Shown here in pieces: positions 43,893 through 53,577 of a stretch of DNA of 64,000 nucleotides; the first letter of the stretch is position 1, and each line of letters begins with the position of its first letter. The notes under the pieces were generated by a model that made no database searches, was not told the origin of the DNA, and was given only the letters and a program-made list of their open reading frames with translations. The translations under genes were made by a program, and so were the position numbers. This DNA comes from Actinacidiphila sp. DG2A-62 (GTDB lineage Bacteria; Actinomycetota; Actinomycetes; Streptomycetales; Streptomycetaceae): contig NZ_JAYMGI010000002.1 of the NCBI RefSeq assembly GCF_035825295.1, positions 3,415,001-3,479,000 of the forward strand. The letters are read 5' to 3'.

Positions 43893-44858
43893 GTGCTCGA
43901 TGAGGTGGAGCGTTGGCTGGAGCGCCGGTCGTGGTCGGCGGCCGACCGGCCGCTCGACGCGCTGCTGGCCGCCAAGCGCGCGGCGGGCGAGCGCGGCACC
44001 GTCAGCGTGGTGCTCCCGGCGCTGGACGAGGAGGCGACGGTCGGCGCGATCGTCGCGGCGGTGCGCCGCGACCTGATGAGTGAGCGGATGCCGCTGGTGG
44101 ACGAGCTGCTGGTGGTCGACTCCGGGTCGCGCGACGGCACGGTCCGGGTCGCGGCGGACGCGGGCGCCCGGGTGGTCTCCCGCGACGAGATCCTGCCGCG
44201 GCTGCCGGCCGAACCCGGCAAGGGCGAGGTGCTGTGGCGGTCGCTGCTGGTCACCCGCGGCGAGATCGTCTGCTTCGTGGACGCGGACCTGCGCGAGTTC
44301 GACTCGCGCTTCGTGTCGGGGATCGTCGGGCCGCTGCTGACCGAGCCGTCGGTGCAGTTGGTCAAGGCGATGTACGACCGGCCGCTGGAGACCGGCGGGA
44401 CGGTGGTGCCGGCCGGCGGCGGCCGGGTCACCGAGCTGGTGGCGCGGCCGCTGCTCAACCTCCACTGGCCGCGGCTGGCCGGCTTCGTGCAGCCGCTCGG
44501 CGGGGAGTACGCGGCGCGGCGCTCGCTGCTGGAGCGGCTGCCGTTCCCGGTCGGCTACGGGGTGGAGCTGGGCATGCTGATCGACGCGCTGGGCCTGGTC
44601 GGTCTGGACGCCCTCGCCCAGGTGGACGTGGGGGTGCGGCACCACCGGCACCAGGACGGGCAGGCGCTGGGGCGGATGGCGGCGGCGATCTACCGCACGG
44701 CGCAGCTGCGGATGGCCCGCGGGCACCTGGTGCGGCCCCGGCTCACGCAGTTCGCCCGTGCGGGCGGGGCGTTCGTGCCGGCCACGTACTCCGTGGACAC
44801 GGAGGAGCGCCCGCCGATGCGCGAGGTCCCCGAATACCGCGACCGCCGCGCGGCATAG
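43893..44858 (+). CDS. gpgS: Glucosyl-3-phosphoglycerate synthase
   Basis: The 321-residue protein is a GT-A glycosyltransferase of the GpgS family: SVVLPALDEEATVGAIV near residue 38, LLVVDSGSRDGTV, the metal-binding FVDADLREF, and GEYAARRSLLERLPFPVGYGVE. GpgS transfers glucose from UDP-glucose to 3-phosphoglycerate, a step toward glucosylglycerate or methylglucose polysaccharides. GTG 43893 has GGGAG upstream. It is divergent from metM and next to the trehalose genes, consistent with a compatible-solute group. Confidence 0.9.
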   Translation: MLDEVERWLERRSWSAADRPLDALLAAKRAAGERGTVSVVLPALDEEATVGAIVAAVRRDLMSERMPLVDELLVVDSGSRDGTVRVAADAGARVVSRDEILPRLPAEPGKGEVLWRSLLVTRGEIVCFVDADLREFDSRFVSGIVGPLLTEPSVQLVKAMYDRPLETGGTVVPAGGGRVTELVARPLLNLHWPRLAGFVQPLGGEYAARRSLLERLPFPVGYGVELGMLIDALGLVGLDALAQVDVGVRHHRHQDGQALGRMAAAIYRTAQLRMARGHLVRPRLTQFARAGGAFVPATYSVDTEERPPMREVPEYRDRRAA

Positions 44859-45238
44859 CTCGCCCCGCGGCGCTGCGTTTCTCCGGGCGTGGCGCCCCCG
44901 GCCGGCTCGGCGCCGGGCTTCGCCCCCCAGGGGCGCGGGGAACTGCTCCCCCAGACTCCGTCCGGGAGGTACCCCCAGCAACCCATCTGCGGCCCGCAGG
45001 TCGCCGCCGTCCCGAAGGGGCAGATCGGTCCGATCCGGACCACCGGCCGGTGGACGGTTGAGCGCGCAGTTCCCCGCGCCCCTGAACTCAGCGTCGCGCT
45101 GGCGCACGGTAGGCCGCGCCCCTGCGGGCCTGACGCCCAGCGTCCGGCTGACGCACCGCGGGGTGTGCGTGGGAAAGGTCAGCGCCCAGCGCCGAGGCGG
45201 GAGGTTTGAGGGGTGGGGCGGGTGGCTAGGCACTGGGC
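44859..45238. other. Intergenic region between gpgS and otsA
   Basis: 380 bp with no gene. It is mostly occupied by the inverted repeat at 44928-45084; the rest is GC-rich. The otsA promoter must lie between the repeat and 45239; I see no clear -10. Confidence 0.6.
44928..45084. repeat. Streptomyces-type intergenic inverted repeat, copy 2
   Basis: CAGGGGCGCGGGGAACTGC (44928-44946) and its exact reverse complement at 45066-45084, 19 of 19, enclose 119 bp that include CCCCCAGACTCCGTCCGGGA, an insert I recall as common in these elements. It shares the 16-base core GGGCGCGGGGAACTGC with the repeat at 11611-11734. It follows gpgS and could end its transcript. Confidence 0.8.
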
Positions 45239-46689
45239 ATGGAGGGAACGCAGCGCACCGCTGCCGTGCTGGTCGCATCGAACCGTGGTCCGGTCTCGTA
45301 CACCGTGGAGCCGGACGGCCAGGTCAGCAGAAGGCGGGGCGGCGGCGGCCTGGTCTCGGGCCTGAGCGCGATCGGCCCGGAGGCCGGCGCGCTGTGGGTG
45401 TGCGCCGCGCTCTCCGACGGCGACCGCGAGGCGGTGCGCCGAGGCGTCACCGAACCCGGCTCGCGGATGATCGACGTGGCGCCGGAGGTCTTCGCCGCCG
45501 CGTACAACGGCATCGCCAACTCCGTGCTGTGGTTCGTCCACCACATGCTGTACCAGACGCCGCTGGAACCCGTCTTCGACGAGGACTTCGAGGCCCAGTG
45601 GGCGGCGTACGAGGCGTACAACACCGCGTTCGCCGACGCCCTCGCGCAGGAGGCCGCGGACGGCGCCGCGGTGCTGGTGCAGGACTACCACCTGGCGCTG
45701 GTGCCCGCGCTGCTCCGCGAGCGCCGCCCCGACCTGCGGATCGGCCACTTCTCGCACACGCCGTGGGCGCCGCCGGACTACTACCGGCTGCTGCCGGACG
45801 ACGTCGCGCGGCAGGTGCTCGAAGGCATCCTGGGCGCGGACCGGGCCTGCTTCCTCACCCACCGCTGGGCCGACGCCTTCGCCGCGTGCTGCGCCGACGT
45901 GCTGGGCGCGACCGTCGCGCGGACGCCCGGCGGCGGCCGCACGGTCACGCACCGGGGCAGGACCACCGAGCTGGGCGTGCACGGCCTCGGCGCGGACGCC
46001 GACTTCCTGCGCGAACGCGCGCACCGCGACGACGTGGCCGAGCGGATGGCGGCGCTGCGGGCCGAGGCCAGCCCGGGCGCCGGCTGATCGTCCGGGTGGA
46101 CCGCACCGAGCTGTCCAAGAACATCGTGCGCGGCCTGCACGCCTACCGCAGGCTGCTGCGGGACCGGCCGGGCTGGCGCGAGCGGGTGGTGCACGTCGCC
46201 TTCGCCTACCCCTCCCGGCAGGACCTGGAGCTGTACCGCGCGTACACCGCCGTGGTCTCCCGGCTCGCCGAGGAGATCAACGCCGAGTTCGGCGTCGACG
46301 GCTGGCAGCCGGTGCTGCTGAAGGTCGACGACGACTTCGCCCGCTCGCTGGCCGCCTACCGGATGGCCGACGTCGCGCTGGTCAACCCGATCCGGGACGG
46401 CATGAACCTGGTCGCCAAGGAGGTCCCGGTGCTCGCCGACAACGGTGTGGCGCTGGTGCTCTCCCGCGAGGCCGGGGCCCACGAGGAGCTGGGCGAGGCC
46501 GCGCTGACCGTCAATCCGTACGACGTCCGGGGCACCGCGGAGGCGCTGAACGAGGCGCTGACCATGCCGGAGGCCGAGCGGGCCGACCGCACCAAGCGGC
46601 TCGCCGACGCGGCCACCGCGCTGCCGCCGGCCGCCTGGTTCCTCGACCAGCTCACCGCGCTCGGCGGCGCCGCACCGCGGCCGTCGTAG
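45239..46689 (+). pseudogene. otsA: Trehalose-6-phosphate synthase (GT20), one frameshift
   Basis: Two frames make a typical OtsA of about 480 residues. The first (45239-46075) has VASNRGPVSYTVE, the VLVQDYHLALVPALLRE segment and HFSHTPW. The second, from about 46080, has [36 protein letters not shown] and [11 protein letters not shown], with the UDP-glucose and glucose-6-phosphate contacts. One missing C near 46076-46080 (GGCCGCCGG read as GGCGCCGG) accounts for the break. OtsA makes trehalose-6-phosphate; otsB, two genes on, makes trehalose. Confidence 0.85.
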
Positions 46690-46696
46690 CCGGCCG

Positions 46697-48327
46697 TCAG
46701 CCGCGGGGCGTCGCCAGGATCTCCCGGCCGCGCTCGCGCGTGATCAGCTGGGCCAGCACCGGATCGGCGAACAGGGATATCGGCGCGACGTGGTCCTCGC
46801 AGACCGGCCGCCACAGGCGTATCGCCGCGCGCAGCTCGGGCCAGGCCTCCTCGCACAGCGCGGCGCGCTCGGCCCGCGTCCGGCGCGGGTCCGCCCGATC
46901 GCTCCGGTCGGCCCGGTCCACCCGGTCAACCCGGTCCGCCCGGTCGCTCCACGTGGCGGCGGGCTCCTCGTGGCCGCGGCGCGGCCTGCGGGCGCGGGTG
47001 CGGGTGTGCGCCCGGTCGCCCGCGGCAGCCGTGGCGGTCACGGCGGTCGCGGCGGTCGCGGTGCGGGACTGGGCCTCCGGGGGACGCGGCGGCGCGCTGC
47101 CCGCGCCTATCAGGATCGCCTGGTGCGCGCTGACCCGCGGCCGGTCGGGGGTGTGGAAGGCCGGGTGCGCGGCGAGCCGGTCGGCCACCGCGTGCACCGC
47201 GGCGTCGAACTCCGGGCCGCCGCCGAAGACCAGCCGGAAGCCGGGGCGGGCGCGCCGGGCGGCGTAGTCGTCGATCAGCGCGCGGACCGGCGGCGGCGCG
47301 ATCTCCCGGACCCGGTCCAGCAGCCGCAGCTCGTAGGGCTGGTGGTGGTCCTCGCGGCGAAACAGCAGCGGCATCAGCTCGGCGGCGAACAGCGGGCTGC
47401 CCAGCAGCGCGACATCTCCGCTCCTGCGCCAGAGCAGGCTGGTCAGACCCACGGTGTACCAGTCGCCGAGCATGCCCCGCAGCTGCATCCGCAGCAGCTT
47501 GGCGCGCTCGCTGCCGTACGCCTGCGCCTCGGCGAGCACGGACAGCGGCTCGTCGACCGCGCCGGCCAGCGCGGCGCGGCGGGCCCGCTCGACCTCGCCG
47601 TCCCAGTGGTCGCGGGTGGCGCCGGCCGGGCGGCGCAGCGCGTGGAAGCCGCGGTAGAGGTGCTCCATGACCGCGCGGAACGACGCGTGGCGCTGCGGGC
47701 CCTCGCCGGACCAGGAGGCCAGCCAGTAGCCGGCCCACTCGCCGTCCTCGTCCACGTCCTCCGGGTCGAGGAGGAGTATCGCCGCGTCGGCGGCCAGCGA
47801 GACGCGCAGGCAGCGCGCGAGCAGCCGCGCCTGCTCCTCCTCCCACGGCACCTCCGCCGCGTCGCCGTCCGCGCCTTCCCCCGCGCGGTCGGCGCCCTCC
47901 CCGGGCGGCCCGCTGCCGGTCCGGGCCGGGCGGCGCCGGCGCCGGCCTCCGCGTCGGCGTCCACGTCCACGTCCACATCGGCGCCCACGTCCGCGTCCGC
48001 GAGGTCGGCGTAGGCGTCGATCCAGTGCCGGTCGTCGGTGTCCTTCAGCCAGGCCAGGTCCGCCGCGCCCGCCAGCCGGTAGACGAAGCTGCCGGCGTCC
48101 CGCCAGCCGTCGGTGACGAGCAGGAACTCGCGCAGCGACGGCGGCAGCCGGCGCCCGAGCCGGTCCTCGGCCGCCGCGACCGCGGCCGGCTCCGCGGGCG
48201 CGAAGCCCAGCCAGCCGTCCCGTACCACGGCCGGGTCCAGCGGCCGGTCCTGCCCGGGGTCGTGCGCCCCGATCCACTCGCGGCTCCACCGTTGGAGGAA
48301 GGGCCGCCACGCCTCCGCTTCCGTCAT
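46697..48327 (-). pseudogene. SMI1/KNR4 family protein, one frameshift
   Basis: From ATG 48327 (GAGAGGGG upstream) residues 1-130 form an SMI1/KNR4-like domain: GFAPAEPAAVAAAEDRLGRRLPPSLREFLLVTDGW, followed by DLAWLKDTD. After an Asp-rich DVDVDVDADAEAG stretch the frame changes, by one missing base in the G-rich run 47921-47945. The second frame continues with EEEQARLLARCLRVSLAADAA and WYTVGLTSLLWRRSGD, an unrecognised large C-terminal region, to 46697. In bacteria SMI1 proteins are often immunity proteins, but nothing toxin-like is adjacent. It lies between otsA and otsB, opposite to otsA. Confidence 0.72.
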
Positions 48328-48463
48328 CGCCCGCACCCCTCTCACCTGCGTCACGTCATGGCTCCCGGCGCACCCTTTCGGTGCGTCATGTGCCATGAGA
48401 GCACGAGGGTCTGACAATCCGTCCGCCGGGTGCGAACCCGCGGGTCACGCGGCTCCCGCGGGC

Positions 48464-49312
48464 TCAGCCCAGCTGGTCGGCGAGCGCGTTGAGGACCGCG
48501 ACGACGCCCTCGGGGCCGGGCACGGTCAGGTCCGCGCGGGCGGCCAGCTCCTGCGGCGTCTCGGGCGTGCCGGCGCTCGCCACCAGCAGTCCGGGCAGGC
48601 CCTGTTCGCGCAGCGCGGCGACCGCGTCGAAGGCGGCGATGTCGCCGAGGTCGTCACCGCCGTAGAGCACCGCGCCCGCGTCGACCTCGCGCAGGTAGGC
48701 GGCCAGGGCGACGCCCTTGTCCATGCCGGCCGGGCGCAGCTCCAGGACGTAGCGGCCGGGCTCGACCATCAGGCCGTGCTGGTCGGCGAGTTCGCCCAGC
48801 GGGACGCGCAGCGCCTCGAAGGCGGCGTCGGGGTCCTCGGTGCGGCGGGTGTGGACGGCGACGGCGCGGCCGCCCTTGTCCTCGATCCAGGTGCCCGACC
48901 AGGCGCCGATCCGGTCGAGGAAGCCGGGCAGTTCGGCGCGCACCGCGGTGACGCCCGGGTGGGCGCCGGGGGTGCGGACCTCGCCGGTGCGCGCGTCCCA
49001 GCGCTCGGCGCCGTAGTGGCCGAGGACGACGAGGTGTTCGAGCCCCGCGACCCCGGCGAAGCCGCCGTAGCGGACGGCGACGCCCGCGGGCCGGCCGGTG
49101 ACGACCGCGACGGCGGCGAGGTGCGGCGCGAGCCGGGCCAGCGCCGGGACCGCGTTGGGGTGGGCGCGGGCCTGCTCGGGGTCGGGGACGATCGGCGCGA
49201 GGGTGCCGTCGAAGTCGAGGGCGACGACCGCGCGCCCGGGGTGCGCGACCAGGGCCGCGAGGGCTTCCTTCCCCTCGGGCGTGTGGGGCGTGAGGATGTC
49301 GGCGGAGGCCAT
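48464..49312 (-). CDS. otsB: Trehalose-6-phosphate phosphatase
   Basis: The 282-residue protein is a HAD-superfamily phosphatase: the DFDGT nucleophile motif (D33, D35), VAVVTGRPAG as motif II, MDKGVALAAYLRE, and LYGGDDLGDIAAF as motif IV. OtsB releases phosphate from trehalose-6-phosphate. It is on the minus strand, separated from otsA by the SMI1/KNR4 gene. Confidence 0.93.
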   Translation of the reverse strand: MASADILTPHTPEGKEALAALVAHPGRAVVALDFDGTLAPIVPDPEQARAHPNAVPALARLAPHLAAVAVVTGRPAGVAVRYGGFAGVAGLEHLVVLGHYGAERWDARTGEVRTPGAHPGVTAVRAELPGFLDRIGAWSGTWIEDKGGRAVAVHTRRTEDPDAAFEALRVPLGELADQHGLMVEPGRYVLELRPAGMDKGVALAAYLREVDAGAVLYGGDDLGDIAAFDAVAALREQGLPGLLVASAGTPETPQELAARADLTVPGPEGVVAVLNALADQLG

Positions 49313-49490
49313 GGCTCCGACCCTACCGGTCCCGGCCCGGCGCGCGCGGGGCGTACGGGCGCACGGTCCGCGGCGGTGCGCCGGACCCGACCGGGACGGC
49401 CCGCGCCGCGCGCCCGGCTCGGCGCCGCCGGCACGCTCGGCGCCACGCCCCCCGCCGCCCGCCGCGCCCTCAGCCCACCGCGCCGCGCCC

Positions 49491-49763
49491 TCAGCGCGAC
49501 GCGCGGTGCCGCTCGCGGACCGCGCGCAGCCGGTTGACGGTGACCGGGTCGTGGCGCAGCGCGCGGGGGTCGTCCAGCAGCGCGTTGAGCAGCTGGAAGT
49601 ACGCGGCCGGGGAGATCCCGAGGCGTTCGCGGACCGCGCGCTCGCGCGGCCCCGGCCCGCTCCAGGTGCGGGCGGCGATCTCCAGCACGGCGACGTCGCG
49701 CGCGCTCAGCTCCCGCCCGGACGGCTCCGCGTCACCGGCGCCCGCCTCGTACCGCTCCTCCAC
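49491..49763 (-). CDS. DUF3263 protein
   Basis: From GTG 49763 the 90-residue protein has a short acidic start and the DUF3263 core LSARDVAVLEIAARTWSGPGPRERAVRERLG, then AAYFQLLNALLDDPRAL, a helix-turn-helix-like pattern that suggests a small DNA-binding protein. The frame is open further upstream to 49850 over three copies of a 30-bp repeat, but that extension is probably not translated. Confidence 0.8.
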   Translation of the reverse strand: MEERYEAGAGDAEPSGRELSARDVAVLEIAARTWSGPGPRERAVRERLGISPAAYFQLLNALLDDPRALRHDPVTVNRLRAVRERHRASR

Positions 49764-49788
49764 GCCCGGCCACCTCCGGCGCCCACTG

Positions 49789-49877
49789 TACGTCGCGGGC
49801 ACGACGACCGGTCCGCCGTACGTCGCGGGGAGGACGACCGGTCCGGCCACACGTCCGCGGGCACGACGACCGGTCCG
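49789..49877. repeat. Three 30-31 bp direct repeats upstream of the DUF3263 gene
   Basis: Copies begin near 49789, 49819 and 49850, each running TACGTCGCGGG(N) then ACGACCGGTCCG. They fill the gap between the DUF3263 start and the end of the solute-binding protein gene. They may be hairpin-forming terminator repeats or operator repeats. Confidence 0.6.
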
Positions 49878-49901
49878 CGCCGGAGGCGGCCACCGCGTGG
49901 C

Positions 49902-51176
49902 TCAGCTCTTGCCGCCGTCCTGCGACTCCGCGTAGATCTGCAGGTTCGACAGCACGGTCTTGGGGTCGTCGTGGACCGCCTTGCCGATGTCGGTCTTGAC
50001 CTTGGCGCTGACCGGGCCCCAGGAGATCTTGTCGACCGGGTAGAAGACCGCGTCCGGCAGCAGGTCGAGGAACTGGACCAGGTCCCTGTCCTTCGGGTTC
50101 TCGCGCATCGCCTCGGACGCGGTCTGCGTCACCGGCAGCAGGCCGTACTCGTCGAGGAACTTGACCGCGTTCTTCTCCTGGTACACGAACTGCAGGAACT
50201 TGCCGTCCGCCTCCTGGTTGCCGTTCTGCTTGAACGCCATCATCCAGTCGGCGACGCCGAGGGTGTCGCTGCTCTGGCCGAGGCGGCCGGGCAGCGGCGC
50301 CACGCCCACGTCGATCTTCTTGGCCTTGGCCTGGGCGAGCAGCGTGGGGTGGCCGTTGATCATGCCGGCCTTGCCGGCCAGGAACTCGTCGAAGACGTCC
50401 TGGCGGTTGGTCTTGGCGGGGTCGCCCGGGCCGGTCAGCCCGGTGTCGACCAGGTTCTTCTTCACCCAGGAGAACGCGTCGACGTTGGCCGCCGAGTCGA
50501 AGGTGTAGTTGCCGACCGTGTCGGTCATGCCGCCGGAGTTGCCGAGCATCCACATCAGCGCCTCGGCCTGCGCCTCCTCGGTGCCCAGCGGCAGGCCGTA
50601 GGGAACCTTGACGCCGTCCTGCTTCAACAGCTTGGCGTCGTGGGCGAGTTCCTCCCACGTCTCGGGCGCCTTGCTGATGCCGGCGTCGCTGAAGAGCTTC
50701 TTGTTGTAGAAGAACATGCGGGAGCTGGACACCCACGGTATGCCGTACTGGGTGCGGTCCACCGAGCCGGCGGCGACCATCGAGGGGATGAAGTCGGCCT
50801 GCTCGCTGACGGTGAACAACTCGTCGGCGCTGTACAGCTGGTCCGCGGCGGCGTAGGCGGCGTAGGAGCCGATCTGCGCGATGTCGGGGGCCTTGTTCTC
50901 CTTGACCATCTTGGCCACGTCGTTGTCGACGTCCACCCAGTTGATCACCTGGACGTCCACCTTGATGTGCGGGTTCTGCTTCTCGAACGCCGCGACCAGG
51001 TCGTCCCAGTACTTCTGCGAGCTGTTGCCGAGCTTCGGGTCGCCGTAGTCGGCCGCCACCATGTGCAGTGTGACGTCCTTGCTCAGCGGGTTGCTGCCGC
51101 CGCACGCGCTCAGGCCGGTCATCGCCAGCGCCGACGCCGCGCCGGCCGCCGCCAATGAGAGAAGTCGTCGCCGCAC
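49902..51176 (-). CDS. Extracellular sugar-binding lipoprotein of an ABC importer
   Basis: From GTG 51176 the 424-residue protein starts VRRRLLSLAAAGAASALAM and has the lipobox LSAC, so it is a lipid-anchored solute-binding protein. The mature part (LHMVAADYGDPKLGNSS, NPHIKVDVQVINWVDVDNDV, APDIAQIGSYAAYA) fits family 1 sugar-binding proteins. No permease genes are adjacent, so it must work with components encoded elsewhere. Beside the ROK kinase and nagA, with DasR-like sites between, its likely ligand is GlcNAc or a chito-oligosaccharide (inference). An upstream ATG at 51230 is possible. Confidence 0.85.
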   Translation of the reverse strand: MRRRLLSLAAAGAASALAMTGLSACGGSNPLSKDVTLHMVAADYGDPKLGNSSQKYWDDLVAAFEKQNPHIKVDVQVINWVDVDNDVAKMVKENKAPDIAQIGSYAAYAAADQLYSADELFTVSEQADFIPSMVAAGSVDRTQYGIPWVSSSRMFFYNKKLFSDAGISKAPETWEELAHDAKLLKQDGVKVPYGLPLGTEEAQAEALMWMLGNSGGMTDTVGNYTFDSAANVDAFSWVKKNLVDTGLTGPGDPAKTNRQDVFDEFLAGKAGMINGHPTLLAQAKAKKIDVGVAPLPGRLGQSSDTLGVADWMMAFKQNGNQEADGKFLQFVYQEKNAVKFLDEYGLLPVTQTASEAMRENPKDRDLVQFLDLLPDAVFYPVDKISWGPVSAKVKTDIGKAVHDDPKTVLSNLQIYAESQDGGKS

Positions 51177-51272
51177 CGTTCCTACCGCCCTTTTGCGTAC
51201 TGCCCTAGCCGGCGGCGTGCCCTCGCGCATCGTCCGCCTGTTGAAGGGTCGAGTCTTCCGCACACCTTTAGC

Positions 51273-51288
51273 CAAGGTCTACACCATG
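51273..51288. promoter_or_regulatory. Weak DasR-like (dre) site near the solute-binding protein
   Basis: CAAGGTCTACACCATG shares the core GGTCTAnACCA with the DasR consensus as I remember it (A(G/C)TGGTCTAGACCA(G/C)T), matching 10 of 16 positions, about 100 bp upstream of the lipoprotein gene. Confidence 0.3.
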
Positions 51289-51369
51289 CGTGATATCCGT
51301 TCCGCATCGGGTCGCCGTTCGACGCCGCCGCCCGGGGGGCGGTGACGCGGCGTTCGATCTTCCGGGCCG

Positions 51370-51385
51370 AATGGACTAGACCTCT
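51370..51385. promoter_or_regulatory. DasR-like (dre) site upstream of the ROK kinase gene
   Basis: AATGGACTAGACCTCT matches 13 of 16 positions of the remembered consensus and lies 28 bp before the GTG of the ROK kinase. DasR is the GlcNAc-6-phosphate-responsive repressor of amino-sugar genes in Streptomyces, which suits the kinase-nagA operon. Confidence 0.55.
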
Positions 51386-51412
51386 ACCCGTTCCAGACGC
51401 GACACTGTCCCC

Positions 51413-52345
51413 GTGAGACATGTCATCGCCCTCGATGTGGGCGGCACCGGGATGAAGGCCGCCCTGGTCGCCGCGGACGGCTCGCTGCTGCACCGGGCGC
51501 GCCGCCCGACCGGCCGCGAGCGCGGTCCCGACGCCGTGGTCGCCGCGATCCTCGACTTCGCCTCCGACCTGCGCGAACACGGCCTGCGCGAGTTCGGCGA
51601 GAGCGCCGCGGCGGCCGGCGTCGCCGTCCCCGGCATCGTCGACGACGCGGGCGGCGTCGCCGTCTACGCCGCCAACCTCGGCTGGAAGGACGTGCCGCTG
51701 CGGACGCTGCTGTCGCGGCGGCTGGACGGGGTGCCGGTCGCGCTCGGGCACGACGTGCGCGCCGGGGGGCTGGCCGAGGGCCGGATCGGCGCCGGAAACG
51801 GTGCCGACAGATTCCTCTTCCTGCCGCTGGGCACCGGCATCGCCGGCGCGATCGGCATCGACGGGCGGATCGAGGCGGGCGCGCACGGCTACGCGGGCGA
51901 GATCGGGCACATCGTGGTCCGCCCCGGCGGCCGGGAGTGCGGCTGCGGGCAGCGCGGCTGCCTGGAGACGTACGCGTCGGCCGGCGCGGTCTCCCGCGCC
52001 TGGGCGGCGGCCAGCGGCGATCCCGCGGCGGACGCGGCGGCCTGCGCCCGGGCCGTCGAGGAGGGCGACGAGCGCGCCGCGGAGGTCTGGCGGGAGGCGG
52101 TCGAGGCGCTGGCCGACGGCCTGCTGACCGGTCTCACGCTGCTCGACCCGCGGGTGCTGATCATCGGCGGCGGCCTCGCGGAGGCCGGCGACACGCTCTT
52201 CGGGCCGCTGCGCGCGGCGGTGGAGTCCCGCATCACCTTCCAGAAACCACCCCTGATCGTCCCCGCCGCGCTCGGGGACACCGCTGGATGCCTGGGCGCC
52301 GGCCTGCTGGCCTGGGACCTGATCTCCGTGGAGGTAACCGCCTGA
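51413..52345 (+). CDS. ROK family sugar kinase, probable N-acetylglucosamine/glucokinase
   Basis: The 310-residue protein has the ROK pattern: N-terminal phosphate loop LDVGGTGMKAALVAADG, LPLGTGIAGAIGIDGRI, and the zinc motif CGCGQRGCLE with the ExGH-type GEIGHIVV before it. ROK kinases phosphorylate glucose, GlcNAc or ManNAc. It overlaps nagA by one base and has a DasR-like site, so GlcNAc is the favoured substrate (inference). GTG 51413 is chosen. Confidence 0.87.
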   Translation: MRHVIALDVGGTGMKAALVAADGSLLHRARRPTGRERGPDAVVAAILDFASDLREHGLREFGESAAAAGVAVPGIVDDAGGVAVYAANLGWKDVPLRTLLSRRLDGVPVALGHDVRAGGLAEGRIGAGNGADRFLFLPLGTGIAGAIGIDGRIEAGAHGYAGEIGHIVVRPGGRECGCGQRGCLETYASAGAVSRAWAAASGDPAADAAACARAVEEGDERAAEVWREAVEALADGLLTGLTLLDPRVLIIGGGLAEAGDTLFGPLRAAVESRITFQKPPLIVPAALGDTAGCLGAGLLAWDLISVEVTA

Positions 52346-53577
52346 TGGCCCCCCTGACAACGACACAGCGCACCGTGCTGGCGGGCGCCCGTGTGGTGCT
52401 GCCGTCCGGCGTGGTGGAAGGCGGCCGGATCACGGTCGAGGGCGCCACGATCGCGGCGGACGACACGGCCGGTCCGCTCGGCGCCGGTCCGGCGGGCGCC
52501 GCGGACGGGCGGACCGACGGGGCCGGGCGGACCGACGGGGCCGGGCAGGTCACGTACGACCTGACCGGGCGCGGGTACACGATCGTCCCCGGCTTCGTGG
52601 ACATCCACAACCACGGCGGCGGCGGCGCGTCCTTCACCTCGGGCAGCGCGGAGGACATCCTCACCGGCGTGCGCACCCACCGCGAGCACGGCACCACCAC
52701 GGTCGTCGCCTCGACGGTCACCGAGAGCATGGAGTTCCTGGTCCGGCGGGCCGGCCTGCTGGCCGAGCTGGTCGAGCAGGGCGACCTCGCGGGCATCCAC
52801 TTCGAGGGCCCGTTCATCTCGCCGTGCCGCAAGGGCGCGCACGACGAGGGCCTGCTGCGCCACCCCGACCCGGCGGACGTGCGCAAGCTGGTCGAGGCGG
52901 CGCGCGGCACCGCGCGGATGGTGACGCTGGCGGCCGAACTGCCCGGCGGCATCGAGTCGGTGCGGCTGCTGGCGGAGCTGGGCGTGATCGCCGCGATCGG
53001 CCACACCGACGCCTCCTACGAGCAGACCCGCGAGGCCATCGACGCCGGCGCGACGGTGGCCACCCACCTGTTCAACGCGATGCCGCCGCTCCAGCACCGC
53101 GAGCCCGGCCCGATCGCGGCGCTGCTGGAGGACGAGCGGATCACCGTCGAGCTGATCAACGACGGCACCCACCTGCACCCCTCGGTGCTCGAACTCGCCT
53201 TCGGCAGCGCGGGCGCGGACCGGGTCGCCTTCATCACCGACGCGATGGACGCGGCCGGCTTCGGCGACGGGATGTACGAGCTGGGTCCGATGAAGGTCGA
53301 GGTCCGCGAGGGCGTGGCGCGGCTGTTGGAGGGCGGCTCCATCGCCGGCTCCACGCTCACCCTGGACACCGCCTTCAAGCGCGCGGTGACGCTGGACGGG
53401 CTGTCGCTGCCGGACGCGGTGGCGGCGCTGTCGGTCAACCCGGCCCGGCTGCTGGGGCTGCAGGACCGGATCGGCACGCTGGAGCCCGGCAAGGACGCGG
53501 ACCTGGTGCTGCTGGACCGGGCGTGGGACCTGGCGGGCGTGATGCGCAAGGGCGAATGGGTCGTCGAGCCGGCGTAG
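52345..53577 (+). CDS. nagA: N-acetylglucosamine-6-phosphate deacetylase
   Basis: NagA removes the acetyl group from GlcNAc-6-phosphate. The 410-residue protein is an amidohydrolase-fold enzyme: metal site DIHNHGGGG, FEGPFISPCRKGAHD, GHTDASYEQT with catalytic His, HLFNAMPPLQHREPG, and FITDAMDAAGFGDG with the catalytic Asp. ATG 52345 is inside the TGATG overlap with the kinase gene and follows GGAGG. A 30-residue Gly/Thr-rich insert (ADGRTDGAGRTDGAG repeat) near residue 55 is unusual. Confidence 0.93.
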   Translation: MAPLTTTQRTVLAGARVVLPSGVVEGGRITVEGATIAADDTAGPLGAGPAGAADGRTDGAGRTDGAGQVTYDLTGRGYTIVPGFVDIHNHGGGGASFTSGSAEDILTGVRTHREHGTTTVVASTVTESMEFLVRRAGLLAELVEQGDLAGIHFEGPFISPCRKGAHDEGLLRHPDPADVRKLVEAARGTARMVTLAAELPGGIESVRLLAELGVIAAIGHTDASYEQTREAIDAGATVATHLFNAMPPLQHREPGPIAALLEDERITVELINDGTHLHPSVLELAFGSAGADRVAFITDAMDAAGFGDGMYELGPMKVEVREGVARLLEGGSIAGSTLTLDTAFKRAVTLDGLSLPDAVAALSVNPARLLGLQDRIGTLEPGKDADLVLLDRAWDLAGVMRKGEWVVEPA

